From positions 310,001 through 374,000 of the forward strand of contig JBBMOL010000200.1 of the NCBI GenBank assembly GCA_037954665.1: a stretch of DNA of 64,000 bases, given 5' to 3'. Each line of letters opens with the position of its first letter. Position 1 is the first letter of the stretch. The notes below the pieces were generated by a model. The model saw only the letters and a program-made list of their open reading frames with translations, did no database searches and was not told the origin of the DNA. Shown piece after piece: positions 12,101-24,100 of this stretch. A program made the position numbers and the translations under genes. Source of the DNA: Laguncularia racemosa (taxonomy: Eukaryota; Streptophyta; Magnoliopsida; Myrtales; Combretaceae).

Positions 12101-15100
12101 CTTACCGATGCTATCAAGAAACCTATAGACGATGATGTTACCTATAACCAATGGGATTCCAAAAACTCTCTAATTATGTCCCGTCTTATCTATTCTATGC
12201 AGCTTCAAATTTCCAAAACATATTTGTTACTTGACACTACAGTAAAAATATGGGATGCAACTACTCTTACATATTCTTGAGTTGGGAATGATGCTCAGAT
12301 TTGAAATTTGGAAATAAGTGCATGGCATAAAGCAGGGTAAGTTAACGATTTCACAAATTTTTTTCTGAATTGAGTGGTTTATGGTAGGAACTAGACTATT
12401 ACCAAGACTTCTAGGCAGATTGTACTAAAGATGCAATCAAATTTCATAAGTTAATTGAAAAAGAGCGAGTCTATGACATTCTGGCCGGATTGAATAATGA
12501 ATTTGATCAAATCAGGATTCAAGTCCTCGAAAAGGTACCTTTTCCCACTCTTGAGGAAGCTTTTTCCTATGTTCAATAGGAAGAAAGTCGAAGGAGTGCC
12601 ATGCTCTATACTGTACCAACTGAGAAGATGGGTTTAGTCGCTAGTGGTCCTCATGAGCAGCTTGACTCTCACAATTTGGATAAAGATAATTGGCACTGTG
12701 ACTATTGTGGAAAGTTGCGGCATACTAAGGAGACATGTTAGAAGCTACATGGTCGACCCATTAGAGGTCGTGGAGAAAAGCATGTCAATTCTTCTAAACC
12801 TCAAGCAAATTTGACAAAAATATTAGAACCATCCTCAGAAACAAGTTTCTCTCCGACTTTGTCTTTTGATGACATCCATCCTCTCAAGCGGGTTTTGTCT
12901 CACATGGATTCTTCTTCCTTAGGTGCAAAATCCAATTTTGTTTAGTCAAGTTTTGGACTTATTGCTAACCTTGATAGTGATCCTTGGATTATTGATTCTG
13001 GTACGAATAGACACATGAAAGACTCCTCTAAAAAACTCCTTGACTACATTCCTTGTCAAAAATTAGAGACAGTTAGAATAGCAAATGGCTTTGATATTTT
13101 TGTGTCTAGGATAGGTTCTTTCATTTGTACTCCTAACATTAAGCTATCAAGGATCCTAAGTGGAAAGGTGCAATGATTGAGGAAATGAAAACTTTGGCAA
13201 ATAATGTGTTATGATTCCCAGTTTGGGATCGGGTCACCGGATGAAGGATTGAAAAGTCTCCTTCCAACAAAGGGTTCTTACCCTTGTTCCTCCTCTTTGA
13301 TGCACCTATCCTTGAAAATCTAATGCAGCTCGTGAAGGGAGCTGCCACCTTAGAACTCGTTAAGAGAGAGTTTCCAAATCTCTTGGAGTTTGTTTGAAAT
13401 AATTCTCTGCTTTTTTATTGCTTAATAACTCCGTAGATATAGGGAAATTTTCTTACAATACTCAAGATAACAAAAGATTAGGATTCCTAATTAATAAAGA
13501 TTAGGATTCCACAATATTCCTAACTTTCCTAAAATAACTCCTACTCTAGATAAGGAAAGATTAAAACTGGAAATTGAAAAGATATGCTAAAGGAAACAAA
13601 ACTGGAAAGTAAAATATTCCTAGGATTCCTTAATTTGCATTATCCCTTTTGCTTGTGCGTCTTGTGTATTTTTTTCCCACGAATGCATCCGCAACATAAT
13701 GAGACCAGGGAGCTTTTTTTTTTCCACTGCAGAAGAAACTAGTTGGCTGCAAATTAGTGTTTACTGTGAAACACAAGGCAGATGGCTCAATAGAAAGATA
13801 CAAAGTGAGATTGGTAGCAAAAGGGTTCACTCAGACTTATAAAGTGGATTACCAGGAAACATTTGCCCCAGTAGCCAAGATAAACACAATTAAAATCTTA
13901 TTATCATGTGTAGTAAACCTTGATTGGGAATTACAACAATTTGATGTAAAGAATGCATTCCTTCATGGAGACTTAGAAGAGGAGGTATATATGGAGATTC
14001 CACCTGGATTTGAGGATGAGGAGACACAAGAAAAGGTGTGCAAACTAAGAAAGACTTTGTATGGCTTGAAGCAGTCTCCTCGGGCATGGTTTGATAGATT
14101 TAGTAAAACTATGATCTCCTTTGAATATCAATAGAGCAATGCCGATCATACCCTATTTATCTAACATAACAAGGGTAAAATTATTCTTCTCATTGTAAAT
14201 GTTGATGATGTAGTGGTTACAGGAGACAACAAGGATGAGGTAGCTCATTTAAAGGAACTCCTAGCTCAAGAATTTGATATCAAAGATCTAGGAAAATTAC
14301 AATATTTCCTTGGGGTTGAAGTTGCTAGATCAAAAAGGGGAATATTTATTTCCTAAAGGAAATATATACTGGATCTCTTAAAGGAAACTGATATGTTAGG
14401 TTGTAAACCAATTGAATCTCCTAAAAAAATTAATCATAAGCTACAAGCTAAGACTAGTGATTCTGTTGATATGGAGAAATATTAGAGACTCGTGGGAAGA
14501 CTAATTTATCCCTCACACACTAGACTAGATATAGCATATGCTATCAGCTTAGTAAGTCAATTTATGCTCGATCCACATAAGCCTCACATGGATGTAGTCT
14601 TTTGCATTTTGAGGTATATCTAAAGTTTGCTTCAGAAAAAACTCTACTCTTCTCTAAAAATGGTCATTTTCAAGTAGAAGCCTTCATAGATGCAAATTGG
14701 GTTGGATCACTAGATGATAGGAGATCTACTTCAGGTTATTGCACTTTTGTAGGAGGAAATCTTATCACTTGGAGAAGTAAGAAGCAGAGTGTAGTTTGCT
14801 TGATCAAGTGCTGAAGCAAAGTATAGAGTCATGGCTCAAGGTGTTTGTGAGATCATATGGGTGAAGAAGATACTGGAAGAACTAAAATTATCAAGAAAGG
14901 ATAAGTTATCCTTGTATTGTGATAACAAGGCTGCCATGAATATAGCTCAGAACCCTGTACAACATGATCAAACAAAACATATAGAGATTGATTGACACTT
15001 CATTAAAGAAAAGGTGACTGATGGTGTTTTGAGGTTACTCTACATAACATCTGAAGAGCAACAAGCTAATGTATTCACTAAAGCTTTTAGCAATGGGATA

Positions 15101-18100
15101 TATCATATGGATACAGATACTTTGTAATAGTCTCACATTGAGTTAGAGTGAGAAAATGCTCTCTCCTCTCTCTACCCCCTGCCCTCCTACGCCCCCCTAG
15201 AGGACCACTTCCTTTAGGTTACATCACACACACCATTAGAATTAGGAAATACCCAAACACCCCCCTTTTCTCGCCCATCTCCGATCAAATGCAGCTGAAA
15301 GCTCCCCTCCACGGACAATCAGGAAGTCCCTCCTCCGATCACCGGAGCGCCCAGGGTGTCAACCCTCACCCTCTTTGTCCACCGAACAACCAAAAAGTGG
15401 CCTCAAGCCCAAGGCGCCCCAATAAGGAAAAGGACACAACTTTTCAAGCATTTGGAAAAGTCACAGCTAGCCTTCCCAAAATGGCATGCTTAGAGACCCA
15501 CACCCCTGCTACAGCCTACACATCTGCAACACTGTCTACCCAAAAAGCCTCTCACAACGTCCCTTTATCAAACTCCGATCCACTCCACTCCCAAAGCCAT
15601 TCCCTTAACGGCAAAAACACATTGGAACCTGAACACAACAAAAAACGCTCCTTTTCCGACCAACTACGACCGGAAAACAACAACCCCGTACCTTCGAAAC
15701 AAATGCTATCCTACGCCTCTGCCTGCTTCCAAGGAACAACCCCACCCCCTTCAGAGTTCCAACTCCGATTTATCCCACCAAACACCTCGTCCAACATACC
15801 CAAGGTCAGAATACCTCAATCCGTAGAGGACGAGGGAGCCACCTATTGGGAGTCCACACTAGTAGGATATTTCATTGGTCGGAAAATGCCCTACACCCTT
15901 GTTCATGCGATAGCCACTAAGCTATGGAAGGACTTTGGACTCCAAGGCATTCTAGCCAGCCTTGAAGGATTTTGCTACTTCCAGTTCGAAAGAAAAAGGA
16001 CTTAACTCCCATCCTAGAGAAGGTATGGTTCTTCTCCAAGCGTTTTCTCATCATTCAATGGTGGAGGAAAGGAATGAGGTTGTATAAACCTCAACCAACA
16101 TGTTCCGGTCTGGATCACCCTTAACCGAATACCATGGGAGCTCCTATCCACGGAAGGTCTAAGCCATATTGCAAGCGCAGTAGGTCTCTCTTTAAAGGCT
16201 GATACACTTACAGCCTTTAGACAGCGCCCCAATCAAGCTCGCGTCTTGGTCGAGTTAGATGGAAGGAAGGATCTGGTGAAGCGAATCGAGGTAGAGAAAG
16301 CTGATGGATCGGTGGCCTTCATTGACGTTGACTATCAATGGATCCCTCCCCACTGCAAAAAATGCCAAGTATTTGGACACAGATGCCCAGCCATCACCGT
16401 TCCCCCAAAGACAACCCCTTCCGACCCAACCGCAGCAGCAACTCAACCCCTTAATACTGATGCAACCACACAGAATAAACCAACTAACCCCACCACCCAA
16501 ACACATACTTCTGGCGGAAATCACCCTCCTCCTAGCAGTAACTGTCCTATACCCGACACAACCCAGGACAGCAAGACATCCAACCCAACTCACACCAAAC
16601 ATGCTACCAACCACAACCACCACCAGGCTTCTAACCCTGACCTTAAGCACACGGAGATGGCAGAAGCCCACAAGCAGGTACCTTAAACTTGCCCATCCAT
16701 CAGCACGGAACCTCCTAAACCAAAATGCCCACCTCGTAACACTCCTTTAAACAACGAAGCAAACTCCACAGCTCCACAAGAAGACAGCGAGGACAGTAAT
16801 TATGAGAACACTCCCTTGTCCAAACTACTACACGTAGCTTCCAAGCCAACAGCGAGCTCCTACAAGGGAAACAAAGGCTCCAATTCCTCTGAAAAACACA
16901 AGAAGAAACAGAGGAAGAGGCGCCGCTCCTTCACCTAGCTCCACAAGGAATCCATCGTCACACTCTTACCAATGAACATAGCGGCATGGAACATAAGACG
17001 GTTAAATGACCCTCTCAAAGTGGCAGAATTAACAAAAGAGTGTGGCAGTAATAGAATATCCCTAATGGGGATATTGGAAACCAGAGTGAACACCAACAAT
17101 GAAACATTAGTAAAGCAGCAAATGGGACAAAATTGGCAAGTAGCTATCAACCGAGAAGCACCCAAGCGAATTTGGGTAGCTTAGCAACCGAGAGTGTAGA
17201 ATATCCAAATTGTTATGGAAAGAGCCCAACTATCACATTGCATTGCAACTCATCGCAGCCTCAACGTTAGCCTTAACATCACATTCATCTATGGTGCAAA
17301 CACCAACAATGACAGAAGGGATCTCTGGACACAATTGGAAGAACTTTCCCTCACACACACCACCACTCCATGGCTGGTCCTTGGGGATTTTAACATAACC
17401 AAATCCCCTTCTGAAAAGCAGGGTGGTTGGGGGCGAATGACTTCCGCCATGGCGGAATTCCAGGACTGCATGGCCAAGACCGAATTGGAGGACTTAAGAT
17501 ATGGGGGCGACTTCTTTACATGGACCAATCGACAAGCCAACAACCCCATCCTGAGGAAGCTTGATCGCGTCCTGGTCAACCAAAGCTAGATGCAAACCTT
17601 CCCTAGCTCCCAAGCCAAGTTCCTACCTCCCATTTTATCAGATCATTCCCTATCCGTCACACACATACAGCCCACACAGCAGGTAAGGAAGACACCCTTC
17701 AAATTCTTCAACTACTGGATTCATCATGCAGATTTCAATGATATAATCTCAAGTGTGTGGAGCACCGAGATAGCAGGTTCCAAAATGTATCAAGTAGTAA
17801 GTAAGCTTAAGCTAATCAAGGGGAAGCTGCAACAACTCAACCACACCAATTACTCAGACCTGTCTAACCGAGTCAAAGAAGCCAAGCAAACACTCCTTCA
17901 ACTGCAGTCCAACATCCATAGCAGCTGCAATGTATCCTAGATGGAGGCCGAAAGATCAGCCTTCAAGGAGTACTACCTACTGAGGAAAGCTGAAGAGGAC
18001 TTCTACAAGCAGAAATGAAGAGTAAAATGGCTGAAACTCGGAGACAAGAATACCTCCTTCCATAAACCGATGCGAAACCACCACAACAGGAGCCACATCT

Positions 18101-21100
18101 TCCAGATCAGCCGTGAGGATGGAAGTGAAGCAATTGGCAACGAACAGGTCAAGCATCTAGCGGTCGAATACTTTCAACAGATCTACAACAAAGCATGTCC
18201 ACCACTCAATATAGAGGAAATAGCTAGCCTTGTGACATGGAAGCTCAATGCGTAGCAATGTGAAGAGTTGCTTGCACCTTATACGAATGAGGAAATCAAC
18301 TGGGGATTTTTCTCCCAAGCAAATGAGAAGGCCTCAGGCCCGGATGGATACACAACTCTCTTCTTCAAGGAAACATGGGGAATAATAGGCAAGGATCTTA
18401 CCACTGCAATTAGGGAGTTCCTCCTATTGGGACATCTTCTCAAAGAAATAAACTCCACCATACTCACATTGGTCCCCAAAATCCCCAACCCAACCAGTAT
18501 GGGGGACTTTAGGCCCATAGCATGTTGCAACGTGCTCTATAAAGCAGTGTCAAAGATCTTAGCTGCCCGCCTCAAGAAGGTCTTACATGTACTAGTTGGG
18601 AGGGAGCAAGCTGCATTCATCCTTGGACGAAAGATCACAGATAACATCCTCATTGCCCAGGAATTAATGGCAGGTTACCAGACACAAACAGGAGCGCCCC
18701 GTTGCACTCTAAAGGTCGACCTCCAGAAAGCCTACGATACCATACATTGGGACTTTATAATTGAAGTATTGAGAACCATGCAATTCCCTCCTCACTTTTG
18801 CAGACTCATAAAGCAGTGCCTATCAACTACAAAATTCTCAGTCAATATCAACGGGGAACCGGCAGGCTACTTCTCAAGCACGCGAGGTCTTAGGCAGGGG
18901 GATCCTATTTCCTCGTACTTATTCGTTATAGGCATGGAAATCCTCTCCACCTCTCTTTAGCGGCTCCTATCCAACCCAACATTCTCCCCTCACTAGAGAT
19001 GTAAACCGGAACGCCTTAATCACCTTTGCTTTGCAGATGACCTACTCATATTTGCTAGAGAAAATGTACAATCTATAACCTGATCAGAGACACTTTCCAA
19101 CAATTTCAAGCACTCTCAGGTCTGACAGCCAACGGTTCCAAGAGTTTCATATTTTTCTCCAACGTCCCCTCCAGGGATAAACAAAGCATCCTACAAGTCA
19201 CACGGTTCCAAGAAGGCTCTCTACCAATAAGATACCTTGGCGTCCCACTCCTCTCCACTAAACTCAAAATGGAGGACTGTGACATCTTAGTTGACCGAAT
19301 CACAACTCGCATCACCTTGTGGACAACGAAATTCTTATCATATGCTGGCCGTCTTCAGCTAGTTTGATCAGTCTTATTTTCTATGCAGGTCTATTGGAGC
19401 TCAATATTTCTTCTTCCCAAGAAGATAATCACAAAGGTAGAGCAGCTAATCGGGAACTTCCTTTGGAGTGGAAATCCTCATACAGGAACCAAAGCCAAAG
19501 TCAGATGGGAAGAGGTTTGTAAGCCACTCAAATGTGGGGTTCTGGGGATTCCCAACCTTCATCATTGGAATAAGGTCCTACAAATCAAGCACATCTGGCA
19601 CCTATGCAGGAGCGGTCAGCGTAGTCTATGGCCTGAATGGGTACACTCGACATTGTTAAAAGGTAGAAGTTTCTGGACATCACGAGCCCTAGCTGTATGT
19701 TCTTGGTCTTGGAAGAAACTCCTAAAGCTTAGACCTTTAGTGCGAAGTAGCTTTCAATGGAAAGTGGGAGATGGCCTAACCATCTCTATTTGGACTGACT
19801 TTTGGTTACCCATGGGTCCTCTGGACACCCTATTCTCTCCAAGACAAATTAGGAACTCTGAGATTCTAATAACGGCAAAATTATGCTCTTTGGAGGAAAA
19901 CAACACATGGCGGCTACCAAACCATCCACCATGGACAGATATCAACATTCCCGCGCATATCAAGCCCAATCATCACACTTCCGACCAACTCCAATGGATT
20001 CACACGACTGTAGGGGAATACAACATCAAAAGTGGCTATTTCTTCCTCAATCCAGCCAGACCAATAGTACCATGGTATCGAGTTGTATGGAATAGAACCA
20101 CCATACCAAGGCACTCCTTCATATTATGGCTTGCCTGGTTGGGAAAATTATCTACACTCGATAAGCTGACCACATGGGGACTAGCCACATCCTCAACATG
20201 CTACTTATGCCAACAAGAAGACGAAGACCACTCCCACCTATTCTTTGGTTGCCAATACTCATCCTGAGTATGGCTGACAGTGAGTGATATAGCCAATTGC
20301 CCCCCTTCCTGTAAGGATTGGCAGGGAGCCAAATGAGTTCTACTGGCAACAAACCAGTCCAATGCCAAACAACACTAGACTTGGAGAGCACGCCTCGCAG
20401 CCACGGTATACTACATTTGGAGAGTGCGCAACAAAGCAAGACTTGGACACCCTATCCCTAGCATCCCTTCCTTAGCCAACCAAATCAAATCTTATATCTA
20501 CATAGAATAATTTGATAGGGCCAGTTTGTACCAACTACTATAAGTATGGTACTAAAGTTGTAATAGAATAGTTACTAATATTGTATTGTGATGTAACCGT
20601 CTTTGACGGATGTATCTTTATCTCCAATCAATAAATAATGAATTACCGAAAAAAAAAAACGGGATATATCATATGTTAATTTGCAAGTTGGGCATGTATG
20701 ACATCTATGCACTAACTTGAGTGGAGTGTTGACTGAATAATTTGAGGTTAATTTATCAGAAGATTACTTCCTAAATTAGATATTTTTTATTTATTGTATT
20801 TTATTTTTTTCCTAGTTTAACATTATTCTTATGTATAAATACCTTTGTAACCTAATCGTAAATCAAGATTTGAGAAATAGAGTATTTCTTTCTCCTAAAA
20901 TCTTCAGTTTTCAATTTCCTCTAGCAGACCATTTACCTCCTCCAAGGTGGTATTTCCCAAAGTGGAAGCATTTGGGGAAGAGTGCTGAGGTGATGTGGCG
21001 ATAGGACAAGCCTGTGCAATCCCTCCAGCCTGGAAGCTTTCCAGGGGTTTCTTTTCCTTAGGAGCACAAGACTCCAAATTGCTCCTTTTTGCATAAGTTT

Positions 21101-24100
21101 GCTAAAAGCTATCTAGGTTGGCAAAAGTGGATTTTTCCTTTTCACCTTTTAGGACAACTTTGGAACCAACCTCTGGATTCGTGTCTCCTTTGTTGCAACC
21201 TGGCTGTCCAAAGAAATCAAGGGGAAAATGTTCCCCCAACGTTACTCTAGTCGTCCCTTTAGACTTCATGGACGTATCCATTTGTCTGGTCAGGCCATCC
21301 CTCATCGGACAAAGTTGCTTGAATTTGGACAGTGGTTAAGGGGAAGAAAATAGAATGGGGAGGGGGAGAAGGGAGGATGTCAACGAAACGGTTGTATTTT
21401 ATTATAGGTTCCCTAAAAAAAGTGGTTTCTTAGGGTGGTTTAGGAAGTTTTCTAGAGAGATGGGAGAGCATTTTCTCTCTCTAAATCAAAGTATGCTACC
21501 ATGGCTGGGTCTTGGTCTTCTAAGTGAAGGATTTTACATTTAGTTGTTATTTTGTGTCTGAACCTCATTACCATTTTTTTTCTTCGTAAAACTCATTACC
21601 ATTTGATGAGGACTTAGCTATAGCCACATCAATTGCTACCGAGCAGAGTAGGAAATGCTATTTCATGAGGAGCACCTTTGATGCCAGAATAATTTCTGAG
21701 GCCATCACAAGAAACAAAACCTATAATGCTTAAGAATTATCTCAATATTTTCTAATAATGTTAGACAAGCTATAGAGGAAGACATCACAATTAAACAGTG
21801 GAATAGTTGATGAAATGATCGTACATTGTGGGTAATTAGATAATGATAGCATGAGAGAGAAAATGCTCTCTCTTCTCTCTAAGAAACTCCCCAAACCACC
21901 TTAAGAAACCACTTTTCTTAGGCTACCACACATCACCCAACTCTCTAGATTCTAACCTAAACTTCCTCCCCTTTCTATGATCCCAGTTCGTCTTTCCTTG
22001 CCCTTCCTGGCCTGATTAGTGGTTTTCCAAGCTAAGGTAGGCAGTATGGTATCAGCCAAGAAAACCAGGCCAATGCATTGGGCTAAGCTGGAGGATCACT
22101 TTCCCCCAAGTTTTTTCTATTCACCAAGGGTCAATGGGCAGGGAACGGATCCAAAGGTGGTTTCCAAGTTTACCAGCAAAAGTGGAAAGGCAAAAGATGC
22201 TTTCGCTAACCAGGACAGTTGCTCCACAACTTTACCCAAAAGCAGCAATTTGGAGCCATGTGCTTCTGAAGAAAGAACGATTCTGAAAAGCAAGCTAGAG
22301 GGAGAAAAGGACCTGAACATTGAACAAGCCAACCCACCCAATGCACGTCCCCCCAAACATATCCTCTTTAGGAAATACCACCTTGGAGGAGTTAGATGGT
22401 TTGCTGGAGAAAATACAGCACCAAAACCACCCAGCTAAACCGCTTTTCACTGCAAAACCCACCGAAGTGCAAGAGGCCAAATCTTATGCAAATGCATGTG
22501 CCCCTAGTGAGCTAGTCCAAGCCTCAGCCTTCAAGCTTCAATACTTTCCTTCGGCCAAGAAGGGCATCATACCTCATGTGAAGATCCCAAGGCAAGTGGA
22601 AGATACAGGCTTGGAACACTGGCAGTCCACTTTATTAGGCTTCTTCCTTGGACATAGGCTGCCATTTACCTTGGTTCAGTCAATTGCCTTCCGCTTATGG
22701 AAAGAATTGGGTCTAATCAAGTTGTTGGAAAACAAAGAGGGCTTTTTTTATTTTTGGTTTGCCAAGGGTAGCGACTTGAACTCGATACTTGAAAGAACCT
22801 AGTACTTTGCACAAAGGTTCTTGATATTTCAAAAATGGAGGAAGGGCATGGCTTTAGACAAGCCTTAACCAACCAATGCCCCTGTGTGGGCTCTCTTCTC
22901 AAGAATCCCATGTGAATATTTGGATAAGGAAGGCATCAGCTATATTGCTAGTGGCGTGGGAATCCCTCCCAAAGCTATACCCTAACAGCTTCTAAGCAAA
23001 GGGCCAACCAAGCAAGGGTTTTGGTTGAGATTGATGCTAGGGAGGAGTTAATATCCCAAGTTGAAGTTGAGTGCCCTAATGGATTGATTGTGAAGATCCC
23101 TATGGGGTATCAATGGCTCCCTCCCAGATGCAGCAACTGTAAGGTGTTTGGTCACACATGTAGGGCAGTCTAAATGGAGAATGTTCCAACTTTGACTGGT
23201 AGCTCCAAAATGAAGGAGGTGAAGATCTCGGAGGAGACCTTGATTCCCATGAAACGTGCAGAGAAAGGGAAAAACAAATTTCACGAAGAAGGAATGGGAC
23301 GGCATATGGTTCACACATCCCCGCGCCATCAACCAAGGGTGGAGGAGAGTGAGGAGGTTCAATTCCCCCTTCAGAAGGTAGCTGCTAAACCCATGGACAC
23401 CTCAGAAGTGATGCCTGCACCCATGCTGCATAGCGACCTACCCATAGAAGATGGAATGGAAACCGAGTAGGTGGTAGCGGAGAATGGAGAGGCCACTATT
23501 CCAGGATTGAGATATACTGATGCTGCAGCAAAGGTGGCGAATAGTGATGTGAGTGATGCGCCTGCAGTGGAGGTGAACCTAGGTTTGAAAGTTGTCCTGG
23601 ACACTGGCCCAGCAGGCAGCTTTGGCCACCCAAGCTTGAGCTGCAGTTCCTCCTAGTCAACTTGAAGATGGAAATGAAGAGGAAACTGAGGAGTATGAAA
23701 ACACTCCCCTCAATAAACTGCTGTCCTGAATGTATCAAGGCTCCAGGAATAACTCTAAGAGCATGAAGGGGTCCAGCTCTTCCAGCCGTAGGAGGAAGAA
23801 GCAGCAGAAGAGGAGGAGGCATTTCACCTAGTTGTGAGACCTTTGTATCATTTGTCATCATGCATTTGGCAGCTTGGAACATTAGGGGCCTTAATGACCC
23901 CATCAAAGTGGCGGAAGTTAAGAAGGTTTGCCAACACCATAACATAAGTATGATAGGTCTTCTAAAAACTAAGGTGAATCCAGCAAATGAAGAGATGATC
24001 AACAACAGCTTGGGTCTATGGTGGCATGTCAGCATTAACTCTATCACAAGGAGGAGGTTGTGGCTTGTATGGAACCCTTGTGAATGGAGTGTGAGTGTGG

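Larger units (their letters stand above)
15110..20660 (+). mobile_element. LINE-C: full-length L1-type LINE inserted in Copia-B
   Basis: A perfect 15-bp duplication (GGGATATATCATATG) flanks it at 15095-15109 and 20661-20675. The 3' end is an A-run at 20649-20659. It has two open reading frames, ORF1 to the TAG at 16936 and ORF2 from the ATG at 16972. The coding regions are less decayed than in LINE-A but still hold several stops and frameshifts. At about 5.55 kb with a 5' end homologous to those of LINE-A and LINE-D, it looks complete. Confidence 0.93.
11395..20911 (+). mobile_element. Copia-B: Ty1/Copia element with TSDs, inserted in LINE-A
   Basis: Two similar LTRs (11400-11580 and 20727-20906) are flanked by the 5-bp duplication GTTTT at 11395-11399 and 20907-20911. 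On both sides the flanking sequence is LINE-A ORF1. A primer-binding-like site (TGTTATTAGAGC) follows the 5' LTR. Gag and protease remnants run from about 12020 to 13140, then the sequence jumps directly to the start of RT, so the integrase is deleted. A solo LTR and LINE-C interrupt the interior. Its own length without them is about 3.5 kb. Confidence 0.9.
6330..21507 (-). mobile_element. LINE-A: degraded full-length L1-type LINE, minus strand, split by Copia-B
   Basis: The 3' end is the poly-T at about 6330-6339 (a poly-A tail on the minus strand) and the 5' end is near 21507. A 12-bp direct repeat, GGTCTTGGTCTT, flanks it at 6318-6329 and 21508-21519, as expected for target-primed LINE integration. 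ORF1 pieces lie at 20912-21454 and 9964-11394, and ORF2 at about 6500-9942. Copia-B inserted into ORF1 and removed nothing visible. Numerous stops and frameshifts make this the most decayed LINE in the window, in keeping with its being the host of the nested stack. Confidence 0.87.

Noticed and set aside
16255..16671. 138-residue minus-strand frame across LINE-C ORF1
   Set aside because: It is antisense to the Pro/Thr-rich part of ORF1 and is a by-product of its composition.
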